A DNA stretch of 64,000 nucleotides from Terrabacter sp040702505 (GCF_040702505.1 NZ_JBFBLC010000004.1:62001-126000), one strand, 5' to 3'; shown: positions 7,890 to 16,430, counted from the stretch's first letter. The notes: generated by a model from the sequence alone, not told the origin. Made by a program: numbers and translations.

Positions 7890-9187
7890 GAGCGGGCACC
7901 TCCGTCCGCGAGGCGCACGCCGGACAGGGCCCATCGCGAGCCCGGCGGGAAGAAGTTGCGGTAGCTGAGCCGCGCATGGCCCGGCGGGGTGAGCGCGCAG
8001 CCGCCGCGCAGCACCATCTGGCCCGACATGAACTTGCCGTTGTACTCGCCGATGGCCCCGGCCGGTGGGTGGTAGCCCGGGTAGGCGAGGTAGGCCGAGC
8101 TCGTCCACTCCCAGCAGTCGCCGTAGACCTGGCGCAGGTGCCCGGTCGGCGGTCCGGCCGGGCGCGGGTGGAAGGTCTCCGTGTCGGCGAGGTTGCTACG
8201 CGCCGCGGAGGCGTCGGCCTGGCCGTCTGCGACGACCGCGTGCTCCCACTCGCCCTCGGTGGGCAGCCGTTTGCCGGCCCACGTGGCGTAGGCGTCGGCC
8301 TCGTAGTGGCTGACATGGCTCACCGGAAGGCCGGGGTCGACCGGGCGGGTGCCGCTGAGCGTGTGCTCGAACCAGACGCCGTCGACCTCGGTCCAGTAGA
8401 AGGGGGCGCGCCACCCCTCCGACCGGACCCTGCCCCACCCGTCGGAGAGCCAGAGCTCGTGGCGCTCGTAGCCGCGGTCGGCCATGAACTCGAGCCACTC
8501 GCCGTTGGTGACGAGCCGGTCGGCCAGGCGGTAGGGCTCGAGCCACTGCTGGTGCAGCGGCAGCTCGTTGTCGAAGCCGAAGCCACCGCCGCGGTGACCG
8601 ACCTCGACGAGCCCGCCCTCGACCTCGACCCAACCCAACGGGTCGGGAACGGACGGCGCGAGGGGCGTGCCGGCATACGTCGGCTGAAGGGGGTTGACCG
8701 ACAGCACGTGCTTGATGTCCATGAGCAATAGCTCCTGGTGCTGCTGCTCGTGGTGGAAGCCGAGCTCTATGACCGGCGCGAGCTTCTCGAGCGAGCCGCC
8801 GTCGAGCGTCGTGACGAGCTCACGCATGCGGGCGTCGACGTCGGTGCGGTAGAGGCCGACGTCGTGGGCGCCCGGGCGGGTGATGAAGCCGCGCTCGGCC
8901 CGTGCATAGCGTGGACCGACCCCTTCGTAGTAGCTGTTGAAGAGGAACCAGTACTGGTCCTGGTAGGGCCTGAAGCCCGGTTCGTGCTCGGCCAGCACGA
9001 ACGTCTCGAAGAACCACGTCACGTGTGCGCGGTGCCACTTCGTCGGGGAGACGTCGGGCATCGACTGGACGGTCTGGTCCTCGGGTGACAGGGGAGAGGC
9101 GAGCGTCTCGGTGTGGGCGCGCACCTCGTCGTAGCGGGCGACGATCGTGTCGGCGTCGCGCATCGGGTCGGGCTTCGGGTCGGGCAT
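7886..9187 (-). CDS. egtB: ergothioneine synthase EgtB (iron-dependent sulfoxide synthase)
   Basis: A 433-residue non-haem iron enzyme that joins hercynine to a thiol donor with O2. The N-terminal DinB-like domain supplies the iron ligands: His in WHRAH (near 52) and the HxxxH pair in FHHEQQHQE (His146, His150). The C-terminal formylglycine-enzyme-like domain (about 185-433) ends with RGGCALTPPGHARLSYRNF. The ATG at 9187 follows GGAGG. Mycobacterial EgtB uses gamma-glutamyl-cysteine, which EgtC then trims. EgtC is absent from this neighbourhood, so the thiol donor used here cannot be stated. Confidence 0.93.
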   Translation of the reverse strand: MPDPKPDPMRDADTIVARYDEVRAHTETLASPLSPEDQTVQSMPDVSPTKWHRAHVTWFFETFVLAEHEPGFRPYQDQYWFLFNSYYEGVGPRYARAERGFITRPGAHDVGLYRTDVDARMRELVTTLDGGSLEKLAPVIELGFHHEQQHQELLLMDIKHVLSVNPLQPTYAGTPLAPSVPDPLGWVEVEGGLVEVGHRGGGFGFDNELPLHQQWLEPYRLADRLVTNGEWLEFMADRGYERHELWLSDGWGRVRSEGWRAPFYWTEVDGVWFEHTLSGTRPVDPGLPVSHVSHYEADAYATWAGKRLPTEGEWEHAVVADGQADASAARSNLADTETFHPRPAGPPTGHLRQVYGDCWEWTSSAYLAYPGYHPPAGAIGEYNGKFMSGQMVLRGGCALTPPGHARLSYRNFFPPGSRWALSGVRLADGGARS

Positions 9188-9371
9188 CGTTGACCTCCTC
9201 CGTCCGGTGGCCGCACGAGGTGCGGCGCTGACCGGTCGTTCGACCCTAGGCGCAGGTGCCGACAGCCGCGCGCCCAAGCTTCCGACCTTCGACAGGAGTT
9301 CACGCGGACGCCACTGCGAGGACCGGCGGGAAGGGGTCTCGGTCGTCGTTCCCGGCGTCGGTGGGGGCGGT

Positions 9372-9377
9372 TAGGGT
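9372..9377 (+). promoter_or_regulatory. -10 box of dnaX (leaderless pattern)
   Basis: TAGGGT ends 7 nt before the ATG at 9385, with no Shine-Dalgarno sequence between. This supports both the chosen start and a leaderless transcript. Confidence 0.5.
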
Positions 9378-9384
9378 TTCGGAC

Positions 9385-12051
9385 ATGGCCACCGCCCTGT
9401 ACCGCCGCTACCGGCCCGAGAGCTTCGCCGACGTGATCGGCCAGGAGCACGTGACGGAGCCGCTGATGCAGGCGCTGCGCACCGGTCGGGTCAACCACGC
9501 CTACCTCTTCAGCGGTCCGCGCGGCTGCGGCAAGACCACGAGTGCACGCATCCTGGCGCGCTGCCTCAACTGCGAGCAGGGCCCGACCCCCACGCCCTGC
9601 GGCACGTGCGACTCGTGCGTGGCGCTCGCGCGCGGCGGGTCCGGCTCGGTCGACGTCATCGAGATCGACGCGGCCAGCCACGGTGGTGTCGACGACGCGC
9701 GTGACCTGCGCGAGCGGGCGAGCTACGGCCCCGCGCAGAGCCGCTTCAAGATCTACATCATCGACGAGGCGCACATGGTGACGCCGCAGGGCTTCAACGC
9801 GCTGCTCAAGATCGTCGAGGAGCCGCCCGAGCACGTGAAGTTCGTCTTCGCGACCACCGAGCCCGAGAAGGTCATCGGCACGATCCGCTCGCGCACCCAC
9901 CACTACCCGTTCCGGCTCGTCCCGCCGGCCAAGCTGACCGCCTACATGGAGCGGCTGCTCGAGCAGGAGCACGTGCCGGTGCAGCCGGGCGTGCTCAGCT
10001 TCGTGACCCGCGCGGGCGGCGGCTCGGTGCGTGACTCCCTGTCGGTGCTCGACCAGCTCATCGCCGGCTCGGGTCCCGAGGGCCTGACCTACGACGGCGC
10101 CGTGTCGCTGCTCGGCTTCACCGACGGCGAGCTGCTCGACAGCACGGTCGACGCGCTGGCCGCCGGCGACGGCGCCGCGACGTTCCGCCAGATCGACAAG
10201 GTCATCGAGTCCGGCCACGACCCGCGCCGCTTCGTCGAGGACCTCCTCGAACGCCTCCGCGACCTGATCATCGTCGCCGCCGTGCAGGAGGGCGCCGGGC
10301 AGGTGCTGCGCGGCGTCCCCGAGGACCAGCTCGAGCGGATGCGGGTCCAGCAGGCGGCCTTCGGTCCGGGAGCCCTCTCCCGCGCCGCCGACATCGTCAA
10401 CACCGGCCTCACCGAGATGACCGGCGCCACGGCGCCGCGGCTGCAGCTCGAGCTGATCTGCGCCCGCATCCTCCTGCCGACCGCCTCCGGCGAGCAGGGG
10501 TATGCCGCCCGCCTCGACCGTCTCGAGCGGCGCCTCGACGTCGGTGGAGTCCCCAGCGCCGCAGGCGGGGCTGCTGGAGGCCACGGCGGACCCGGGTCCC
10601 CGGCGCCGCACGCGCCCTCCGCTCCGCAGCCCGTGGCGGCCCCTCCCCGCACGGTCTCCGACTACACGCCACCCGCGAGCGGTGTCGGCGGCTCGAGCGG
10701 CGCGTCCCACGCGGCCGGGGGCATGGGTGGTGGCGGCCGCAGCACGGGCGTCGTGAGCCCGACATGGTCGGCTCCCGGTACGGGGCCGGGCGACGCCGGC
10801 CGCGTCGACGCGGCGCGAGCGGAGGTGGGTGCCCCTCCGGTCATGACCCCGGCGGAGTCGGTCGGCGGCCCGTCGGCCGTGGACACCCCGCACGCGCCCG
10901 GCGAGCACCTGACCGGAGCGAGTGCGTCGGGCGGCGGCCACGCCGGCGAGCCCGGCAGCGGTCATCGCGGCGACGCCGGCGGCGGTGCGGCTGCACAGGA
11001 GAGTGGGGCCGGTGGCGTCCCGTCGACCGGTGCATCCGGCGGTCCCGCTGGTGGCATGGACACCGACGCCATCCGGCGGGCCTGGCCCAACGTGCTCGGT
11101 CGGATCTTCACGATGCGCCGCATCACGTGGACCTTCGTGTCGCAGAACGCGCAGGTCACCGCCTTCGACGGCAAGAAGCTGACGCTCGGCATCGCGACGG
11201 CCGGGCTCACCCAGACCTTCCGGGCCGGCAACCACGCCGACATCGTGCGTCAGGCGCTGATCGACGAGCTCGGCGTCGACGCCGTCGTCGACGGCGTGCA
11301 CATCGACACGGTGGCGCAGCAGGCTCCGGTGGCGCCACCCGCGGGCGTGGTCCCGCCCGGACCGCCCGACCCGCCGAGCAAGGGCGAGCCCGCCGGCGGC
11401 CCCGGCGAGGCGCCCCAGGGTGACCCCCGCTCGTCGGGCCAGAGCGCTGACGGCTCGCCGGGCCGTGCTTCATGGGGTGATGCCGGCGCGGGGCATGAGT
11501 CCGCCGGCCCCGGCGGCTTCGTGCCCGTAGGGGTCGGCGGCTCCGGCGGCGGCGCTCCCGGCGGTGCGCCCGGCCACGAAGGTCAGCAGGGCTCCGGCAC
11601 GCAGGCCGGCCCGTCCCGCGGTGCGACCGCCCTCGCCGACGCCGGGCTGAGCCCGGTGGCGAGCCGGTCCATGGAGAGCAACGCCGGCTGGGGTGCGCCC
11701 ACCGGACCTGCGCCCGACTGGGCCACCGCCCCCGCCCCGGCGGCGGGATCCTCGGCAGGCCCGGCTCCGACGGCGGGAGCCCCGGCCGGCGACGACACCG
11801 GGCAGGGCACCGGCGAGCGGCCGACGTCGTCCGCGGTCCGCGGAGCCAGTGCCGTGCGGCAGTCGTTCGCCGAGGCGCGCTCCCGTGCGGCTGGGTCACG
11901 TTCGGGCGAGGACGAGCAGCCACGCGAGCCGCTCACGGACGACTCGGCCGTGAGCCACGACGACGAGGTCATCGAGCAGTCAAACGACGTCGGTCGCGCC
12001 GTCATCGAGAAGGTCCTCGGTGGTCGCGTCGTGCAGGAGCTCAACGAGTGA
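9385..12051 (+). CDS. dnaX: DNA polymerase III subunit gamma/tau
   Basis: An 888-residue clamp-loader subunit. Residues 1-370 hold the AAA+ ATPase: Walker A SGPRGCGKTTS (43-53), zinc cysteines C63, C72, C75 and C78, DEAH-type box IIDEAHM, and sensor 1 in FATTEPEK. After about residue 385 come two long Gly/Ala/Pro/Ser-rich linkers, one before and one after a folded segment (IRRAWPNVLGRIFTMRRITW onward) that resembles the tau C-terminal domain. The protein is longer than the 600-700 residues common in bacteria, because of the linkers. It ends with a conserved-looking tail (IEKVLGGRVVQELNE). It is divergent from egtB, and no recR follows directly. Confidence 0.95.
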   Translation: MATALYRRYRPESFADVIGQEHVTEPLMQALRTGRVNHAYLFSGPRGCGKTTSARILARCLNCEQGPTPTPCGTCDSCVALARGGSGSVDVIEIDAASHGGVDDARDLRERASYGPAQSRFKIYIIDEAHMVTPQGFNALLKIVEEPPEHVKFVFATTEPEKVIGTIRSRTHHYPFRLVPPAKLTAYMERLLEQEHVPVQPGVLSFVTRAGGGSVRDSLSVLDQLIAGSGPEGLTYDGAVSLLGFTDGELLDSTVDALAAGDGAATFRQIDKVIESGHDPRRFVEDLLERLRDLIIVAAVQEGAGQVLRGVPEDQLERMRVQQAAFGPGALSRAADIVNTGLTEMTGATAPRLQLELICARILLPTASGEQGYAARLDRLERRLDVGGVPSAAGGAAGGHGGPGSPAPHAPSAPQPVAAPPRTVSDYTPPASGVGGSSGASHAAGGMGGGGRSTGVVSPTWSAPGTGPGDAGRVDAARAEVGAPPVMTPAESVGGPSAVDTPHAPGEHLTGASASGGGHAGEPGSGHRGDAGGGAAAQESGAGGVPSTGASGGPAGGMDTDAIRRAWPNVLGRIFTMRRITWTFVSQNAQVTAFDGKKLTLGIATAGLTQTFRAGNHADIVRQALIDELGVDAVVDGVHIDTVAQQAPVAPPAGVVPPGPPDPPSKGEPAGGPGEAPQGDPRSSGQSADGSPGRASWGDAGAGHESAGPGGFVPVGVGGSGGGAPGGAPGHEGQQGSGTQAGPSRGATALADAGLSPVASRSMESNAGWGAPTGPAPDWATAPAPAAGSSAGPAPTAGAPAGDDTGQGTGERPTSSAVRGASAVRQSFAEARSRAAGSRSGEDEQPREPLTDDSAVSHDDEVIEQSNDVGRAVIEKVLGGRVVQELNE

Positions 12052-12096
12052 GGGCCTGAGCCAGCCGTTCGACCACGCGGCACCGCGCGCCGGGAG

Positions 12097-12102
12097 TAGC
12101 CT
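12097..12102 (+). promoter_or_regulatory. -10 box of methyltransferase gene (leaderless pattern)
   Basis: TAGCCT ends 7 nt before the GTG at 12110, with no ribosome binding site between. This is the same geometry as at dnaX and plsC. Confidence 0.45.
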
Positions 12103-12109
12103 TTGGCCC

Positions 12110-12868
12110 GTGACCTTCGAGGTTGCAGCGAGCGCCTACGACCGCTTCATGGGCCGCTACTCGCGCCCGCTCGCGCGCCGATTCGCCGACTGGTCCGGGG
12201 TGGCAGCCCCGGGGCGGGCGCTCGACGTCGGCTGCGGCCCGGGCGCCCTCACCGAGGTCCTGGTCGACCGCCTGGGCGTCGAGAACGTGGCGGCGGTCGA
12301 CCCGTCGCAGTCCTTCGTCGCGGCGCTCCGGCAGGACCGCCCCGGCCTCGATGTCCGAGCCGGTGTCGCCGAGCAGCTGCCCTACGCCGACGACCTCTTC
12401 GACCACGTGCTGGCGCAGCTCGTCGTCCACTTCATGTCCGACCCGGTGGCCGGCCTGCGCGAGATGGGCCGGGTCACCCGGCCCGGCGGGACGGTGTCGG
12501 CGTGCACGTGGAACCTCGCCGGCGACGACAGCCCCCTGTCGCTCTTCTGGCAGGCAGCGCGCGAGCTGGACCCGCAGGTCGAGGACGAGTCCGGCGTCCC
12601 GGGTGCCCGTGAGGGAGAGCTGGCGCAGATGTTCGACCGGGCCGGCCTGAGCCGGATCGAGCCGTCGGCCCTGACGGTCTCCGTGCGCCACGAGAGCTTC
12701 GAGCAGTGGTGGGCCCCCTACACGCTCGGGGTCGGCCCGCCGGGCGCCTACGTCAACACGCTCGACGACGACGCCCGCAGCCGTCTTCGCGAGCGCTGCC
12801 GCGAGCTGGTGCCCGAGGTGCCCTTCGACCTCAAGGTCACCGCTTGGGCCGTGCGCGCCCGCGCCTGA
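12110..12868 (+). CDS. class I SAM-dependent methyltransferase
   Basis: A 252-residue Rossmann-fold methyltransferase. Motif I is ALDVGCGPGALTEV (38-50), the acidic residue after beta-2 is in AAVDPSQSF, and the post-motif region is LVVHFMSDPVAGLREMGRVT. It belongs to the Methyltransf_11 type (UbiE-like), but the substrate cannot be told. The GTG start at 12110 is chosen because YDRFMGRYSRPLA begins the conserved core and a -10 box ends 7 nt upstream. The gene stands alone between dnaX and plsC. Confidence 0.85.
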   Translation: MTFEVAASAYDRFMGRYSRPLARRFADWSGVAAPGRALDVGCGPGALTEVLVDRLGVENVAAVDPSQSFVAALRQDRPGLDVRAGVAEQLPYADDLFDHVLAQLVVHFMSDPVAGLREMGRVTRPGGTVSACTWNLAGDDSPLSLFWQAARELDPQVEDESGVPGAREGELAQMFDRAGLSRIEPSALTVSVRHESFEQWWAPYTLGVGPPGAYVNTLDDDARSRLRERCRELVPEVPFDLKVTAWAVRARA

Positions 12869-13005
12869 GCCGAGGTCACCGGCACCCCGGCGGAGGGGAA
12901 GACGAGAGCCGGCGGGACGGCATACGGCCTCGGCACGGCATACCAAGAAGTGGACACCCAGGGGTCGCACGGTTGGTCGCGCGCGGTGCGGGACGGACCC
13001 GGCCC

Positions 13006-13011
13006 TAGGCT
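13006..13011 (+). promoter_or_regulatory. -10 box of plsC-type gene (leaderless pattern)
   Basis: TAGGCT ends 7 nt before the ATG at 13019, and no Shine-Dalgarno sequence is present. Confidence 0.45.
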
Positions 13012-13018
13012 GTCGCCC

Positions 13019-13693
13019 ATGTTCTACAGCCTCGGGCGCAACCTGCTGTACCCGCTGTCCCATGCGCTGTACCGCCCGACGATCGAGGGCAAGGAGAACA
13101 TCCCGCGCGAGGGCGGGGTCATCGTCGCGAGCAACCACCGGTCGTTCATCGACTCCTTCGCCATCCCGCTCGCGGCCCCTCGCCAGGTGCGCTTCCTCGC
13201 CAAGGAGGAGTACTGGCACGGCCCCGGGATCGGCGGCTTCCTGCGCAAGGGCTTCTTCAGCGCGGTCGGGATGGTGCCCGTCAACCGACACTCGCCGACG
13301 GCTGCGCAGGAGAGCCTCGACGCCGCGCTCGAGGTGCTCAAGAACGGTGACGCCTTCGGGATCTACCCCGAGGGCACCCGCTCGCGCGACGGCCGCCTCT
13401 ACCGCGGCCGTACCGGCGTGGCCTGGCTCGCGCTGACGGCCCAGGTGCCGATAGTCCCGGTCGGGCTGATCGGGACCGAGGACATCCAGCCGGTCGGCGC
13501 GCGCTTCCCGCGCCTGGCGAAGGTGACGGTGCGCTTCGGCGAGCCCATCCGCGTCGAGGAGTACGCCGGTATGCCGGCCGGGAAGGCGCGCCGCCAGCTG
13601 ACCGACCGCGTCATGGACGCGATCGCGGAGCTGAGCGGGCAGGAGCGCGTCGACGCCTACAACGAGGTGCCCGGCGGGGCTCCGCCCGCCTGA
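13019..13693 (+). CDS. lysophospholipid (1-acyl-glycerol-3-phosphate) acyltransferase, PlsC family
   Basis: A 224-residue PlsC-type acyltransferase of phospholipid synthesis. The catalytic HX4D motif is NHRSFID (His40, Asp45). The substrate-binding motifs are VGMVPVNR (about 83-90) and YPEGTRSRDG (116-125), and the C-terminal PIVPVGLIG block is also present. The reaction is acyl transfer to lysophosphatidic acid or a similar acceptor at the inner membrane. The start at ATG 13019 is supported by the -10 box 7 nt upstream. Actinobacteria carry several paralogues, so I give no gene symbol. Confidence 0.9.
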   Translation: MFYSLGRNLLYPLSHALYRPTIEGKENIPREGGVIVASNHRSFIDSFAIPLAAPRQVRFLAKEEYWHGPGIGGFLRKGFFSAVGMVPVNRHSPTAAQESLDAALEVLKNGDAFGIYPEGTRSRDGRLYRGRTGVAWLALTAQVPIVPVGLIGTEDIQPVGARFPRLAKVTVRFGEPIRVEEYAGMPAGKARRQLTDRVMDAIAELSGQERVDAYNEVPGGAPPA

Positions 13694-13958
13694 GCGCGAC
13701 CACGCGCTCGACCCGTCGGCCGGGTGGGTGGAGTCGGTCGAGTCGGGCGAAAAGCCGCAAATCGCTGCGGGGCAGCCCGCCACGGCTGTTGCACGCCTTC
13801 AGGGCCGTGGCCAGCGCGGTGGGGCCGCTCGTGTGCCACTCGGGGAGGCCCCGCGTTCTCCGGCAAGGCGTCACTGGGCTCGTACTTCCACCAGTACTGA
13901 GCCACCGGCGCGGATTCGCCCCCCGGCAGCGGGGGACCCAAAACTGCGATCTCGTTGC
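13694..13958. other. 265-bp intergenic stretch without recognised gene
   Basis: Between plsC and the NiCoT gene. Short frames exist on both strands but none has a ribosome binding site or a known motif. I looked for cobalamin-riboswitch boxes and did not find the conserved GCCACTG-type or B12-box sequence. The stretch may hold part of the upstream control region of the transporter. Confidence 0.5.
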
Positions 13959-13984
13959 AGATGCGACCCAGTCGCATCTAGCGT
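13959..13984 (+). promoter_or_regulatory. operator and promoter of NiCoT transporter
   Basis: AGATGCGAC-CCA-GTCGCATCT (13959-13979) is a perfect inverted repeat with 9-bp arms. It lies between a possible -35 box TTGCAG (13955-13960) and a -10 box TAGCGT (13979-13984) that are 18 bp apart. The GTG start follows the -10 box by 6 nt. A regulator bound here would block RNA polymerase. A metal-responsive repressor of the Fur/Nur type or another nickel/cobalt sensor is the likely ligand, by context only. Confidence 0.7.
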
Positions 13985-13990
13985 GGGTCC

Positions 13991-15106
13991 GTGACCCTGA
14001 CGACCGCCCGCCCACGGGACCGCGCCGACCACCCCGGCTCCCGACGGCGCCTGAGCCGCGACGAGCGGCGCCGCCTGACCGGCATGGGCGCCTTCGTGCT
14101 GCTGCTCCACGTCGTGGGCTGGGGGCTGCTCGTCGGGGTCGTCGCGCCGCAGGAGTACCGCGTGGCGGGCCAGCTCTTCGGCGTGGGACTCGGCGTCACG
14201 GCATACACCCTCGGGATGCGGCACGCCTTCGACGCCGACCACATCGCCGCGATCGACAACACGACCCGCAAGCTGATGGGCGAGGGGCAGCGCCCGCTCA
14301 GCGTCGGCTTCTGGTTCAGCCTGGGCCACTCGTCGGTCGTCTTCGCCATGGTCACGCTCCTGGCCCTGGGCGTCCGCGCCCTCGCGGGTGCCCTGCAGGA
14401 CGACGGCTCGACGCTGCAGCAGGTGGCGCACGTCTGGGGCACCTCCGTCTCCGGACTCTTCCTGGTGCTCATCGGCCTGCTCAACCTCGCGGCGCTCATC
14501 GGCATCCTGCGCGTCGCCCGCCGGATGCGCGTCGGCGACCTCGACGAGGCCGAGCTCGAGCGGCAGCTGGAGCGGCGTGGCTTCCTGACCCGGATCCTCG
14601 CCCGGGTGACGCGCGCCGTCACCAAGCCGTGGCACATGTATCCCGTCGGGGTCCTCTTCGGCTTCGGCTTCGACACGGTCACCGAGGTGGGCCTGCTCGT
14701 CGTCGCCGGTGGCGCCGCCGCCGCCAACCTGCCCTGGTACGCCGTCCTGACCCTTCCCGTGCTCTTCGCCGCGGGCATGTCGCTGCTCGACACCATCGAC
14801 GGCGCCTTCATGAGCGTCGCCTACGGCTGGGCGTTCAGCCGGCCGGTGCGCAAGATCTACTACAACGCCACCGTCACGGCGCTGTCGGTCGCGGTTGCCC
14901 TCGGCATCGGCGGCATCGAGCTCGTCTCGGTGCTGGCCGAGCGCCTCGACATCACCTCCGGGCCGCTCGCGTGGGTCGGTGCCATCGACCTCGGCGACGT
15001 CGGCTTCTGGGTGGTCGGGCTCTTCGTCGTCACCTGGGCGTTGGCCCTGGCGATCTGGCGCTTCGGCCGCATCGAGGATCGGTGGGGCACGCAGCTTGCC
15101 GACTGA
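13991..15106 (+). CDS. nickel/cobalt transporter, NiCoT (HoxN/NixA) family
   Basis: A 371-residue permease with about eight membrane helices. The family signature RHAFDADHIAAIDN is at 77-90 and holds the HX4DH metal-recognition motif (His78, Asp83, His84). A second signature, LGHSSVVF, follows, and GFDTVTEVG is in the second half. NiCoT proteins import Ni2+, Co2+ or both at the cytoplasmic membrane. The central Arg/Glu-rich cytoplasmic loop (about 175-205) is usual. A palindromic operator overlaps its promoter, so uptake is probably shut off when metal is plentiful. No hydrogenase, urease or cobalamin gene is nearby to tell nickel from cobalt. Confidence 0.92.
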   Translation: MTLTTARPRDRADHPGSRRRLSRDERRRLTGMGAFVLLLHVVGWGLLVGVVAPQEYRVAGQLFGVGLGVTAYTLGMRHAFDADHIAAIDNTTRKLMGEGQRPLSVGFWFSLGHSSVVFAMVTLLALGVRALAGALQDDGSTLQQVAHVWGTSVSGLFLVLIGLLNLAALIGILRVARRMRVGDLDEAELERQLERRGFLTRILARVTRAVTKPWHMYPVGVLFGFGFDTVTEVGLLVVAGGAAAANLPWYAVLTLPVLFAAGMSLLDTIDGAFMSVAYGWAFSRPVRKIYYNATVTALSVAVALGIGGIELVSVLAERLDITSGPLAWVGAIDLGDVGFWVVGLFVVTWALALAIWRFGRIEDRWGTQLAD

Positions 15107-15140
15107 CCCGAGCGTGCCGGTGGACGCCGCCGCTGGGGCT

Positions 15141-15146
15141 TAGGGT
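15141..15146 (+). promoter_or_regulatory. -10 box of recR (leaderless pattern)
   Basis: TAGGGT ends 6 nt before the GTG at 15153, with no Shine-Dalgarno sequence. Confidence 0.45.
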
Positions 15147-15152
15147 TGCGGT

Positions 15153-15752
15153 GTGTACGAAGGCGCGGTCCAGGACCTGATCGACGAGCTCGGACGACTC
15201 CCCGGGGTCGGTCCCAAGAGCGCCCAGCGCATCGCCTTCCACCTGCTGCAGGCCGACTCCGAGGACGTCACCCGGCTGGTCACCGCCCTGACCGAGGTCA
15301 AGGCCCGGGTGCGCTTCTGCGAGGAGTGCGGCAACGTCGCGGAGGCCGACAAGTGCCGCATCTGCGCCGACCCGCGCCGTGACCACACCGCGATCTGCGT
15401 CGTCGAGGAGCCCAAGGACGTCGTCGCCATCGAGCGCACCCGCGAGTTCCGCGGCACCTACCACGTGCTCGGCGGCGCGATCAGCCCGATCGACGGCATC
15501 GGCCCCGACGACCTGCGGGTGCGCGAGCTGATGACCCGCCTCGCGTCCGGCGAGGTCAAGGAGGTCATCATCGCGACCGACCCGAACCTCGAGGGGGAGG
15601 CGACCGCCACCTACCTGAGCCGGCTGCTGCGCGACGTGGGCCTCACCGTCACCCGCCTCGCCTCCGGCCTGCCCGTCGGCGGTGACCTAGAGTACGCCGA
15701 CGAGGTCACCCTGGGGCGCGCCTTCGAGGGCCGCCGCCGCGTCGACGCCTGA
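15153..15752 (+). CDS. recR: recombination mediator RecR
   Basis: A 199-residue RecR of normal length. A helix-hairpin-helix (LGRLPGVGPKSAQRIAFHLL) spans about 13-32. The zinc finger cysteines are C56, C59, C68 and C71. A Toprim domain (ICVVEEPKDVVAIE onward) and the C-terminal GLPVGGDLEYADEVTLGRA block follow. It acts with RecF/RecO to load RecA at gaps. The usual partner dnaX is 3 kb upstream, separated by three inserted genes. The yaaB/ybaB gene that often lies between them is missing. Confidence 0.95.
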   Translation: MYEGAVQDLIDELGRLPGVGPKSAQRIAFHLLQADSEDVTRLVTALTEVKARVRFCEECGNVAEADKCRICADPRRDHTAICVVEEPKDVVAIERTREFRGTYHVLGGAISPIDGIGPDDLRVRELMTRLASGEVKEVIIATDPNLEGEATATYLSRLLRDVGLTVTRLASGLPVGGDLEYADEVTLGRAFEGRRRVDA

Positions 15753-15760
15753 CGCAGTGG

Positions 15761-15789
15761 GGCGGGGCGCGCTCGCGAGTGGGGCACAG
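15761..15789. repeat. solitary degenerate family 2 repeat
   Basis: GGCGGGGCGCGCTCGCGAGT, followed by GGGGCACAGG, matches the inverted form of the 22-bp unit found at 2490-2667 with a few changes. It sits in the short gap between recR and the DUF5063 gene. Confidence 0.5.
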
Positions 15790-15842
15790 GAGGGCACGTC
15801 CCCGACGGGCCGGGCCACACGGCATACGGCATGCTGGGAGTC

Positions 15843-16430
15843 ATGACTGACGAACCGCTGACCGAGAGCCACGCCAGCGAGGTCGCCGACCTGTCGGGCC
15901 TCGCCGACCTCACGGCGGCGGAGGCCAGCGCCTTCCTCACCTCGCTGTCGGAGGTGGCCTCGGGCAGCGCGCCCGAGACAGCACTGCCCCTGCTGACCCT
16001 CGCACTGTCGCAGGTGCTCGTCGGCGGCGCCCGGCTCGGTGCGGTCCAGGACGTCGTGCCGGAGGAGCGCTTCGAGCCCGACGCGGGGGAGGACGACGCC
16101 GACCCGCTGCGGACCGGCCTGGCCAACCTCTTCACCGGCATCGACGAGTACGTCTACGTCATCGACCCGATCACCTCGTCCGAGCGCGCCGACGGCTCGA
16201 TCACCAACGACCTCGTCGACGTGGCCGTCGCGCTGAGCCACGGGCTCAAGCACTACGCGGCCGGTCGCAAGCTCGAGGCGCTGTGGTGGTGGCAGTTCAG
16301 CTACCTGTCCGAGTGGGGCGACCGCGCCATGATGGCGATGCGGGCGCTGCACTCGATCCTCGCGCACCTGCGCCTGGACGCCGACGCCGAGACGGTCGGC
16401 GAGGCCGAGTTCGACGCCCTCCACCCCTGA
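15843..16430 (+). CDS. DUF5063 domain protein
   Basis: A 195-residue, acidic, mostly helical protein. The block LVDVAVALSHGLKHYAAGRK followed by ALWWWQFSYLSEWGDRA is characteristic of DUF5063 proteins, which occur next to recR in many actinobacteria and other bacteria. The function is unknown. The ATG at 15843 (MTDEP) is preferred to the one at 15831, since GGGAG lies just before it. The close position behind recR suggests cotranscription or a shared role, but this is only context. Confidence 0.75.
   Translation: MTDEPLTESHASEVADLSGLADLTAAEASAFLTSLSEVASGSAPETALPLLTLALSQVLVGGARLGAVQDVVPEERFEPDAGEDDADPLRTGLANLFTGIDEYVYVIDPITSSERADGSITNDLVDVAVALSHGLKHYAAGRKLEALWWWQFSYLSEWGDRAMMAMRALHSILAHLRLDADAETVGEAEFDALHP

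Noticed and set aside
13694..13958. Cobalamin riboswitch upstream of the NiCoT gene
   Set aside because: The conserved B12 box and core sequences were not found. The clear protein-type operator further downstream explains regulation better.
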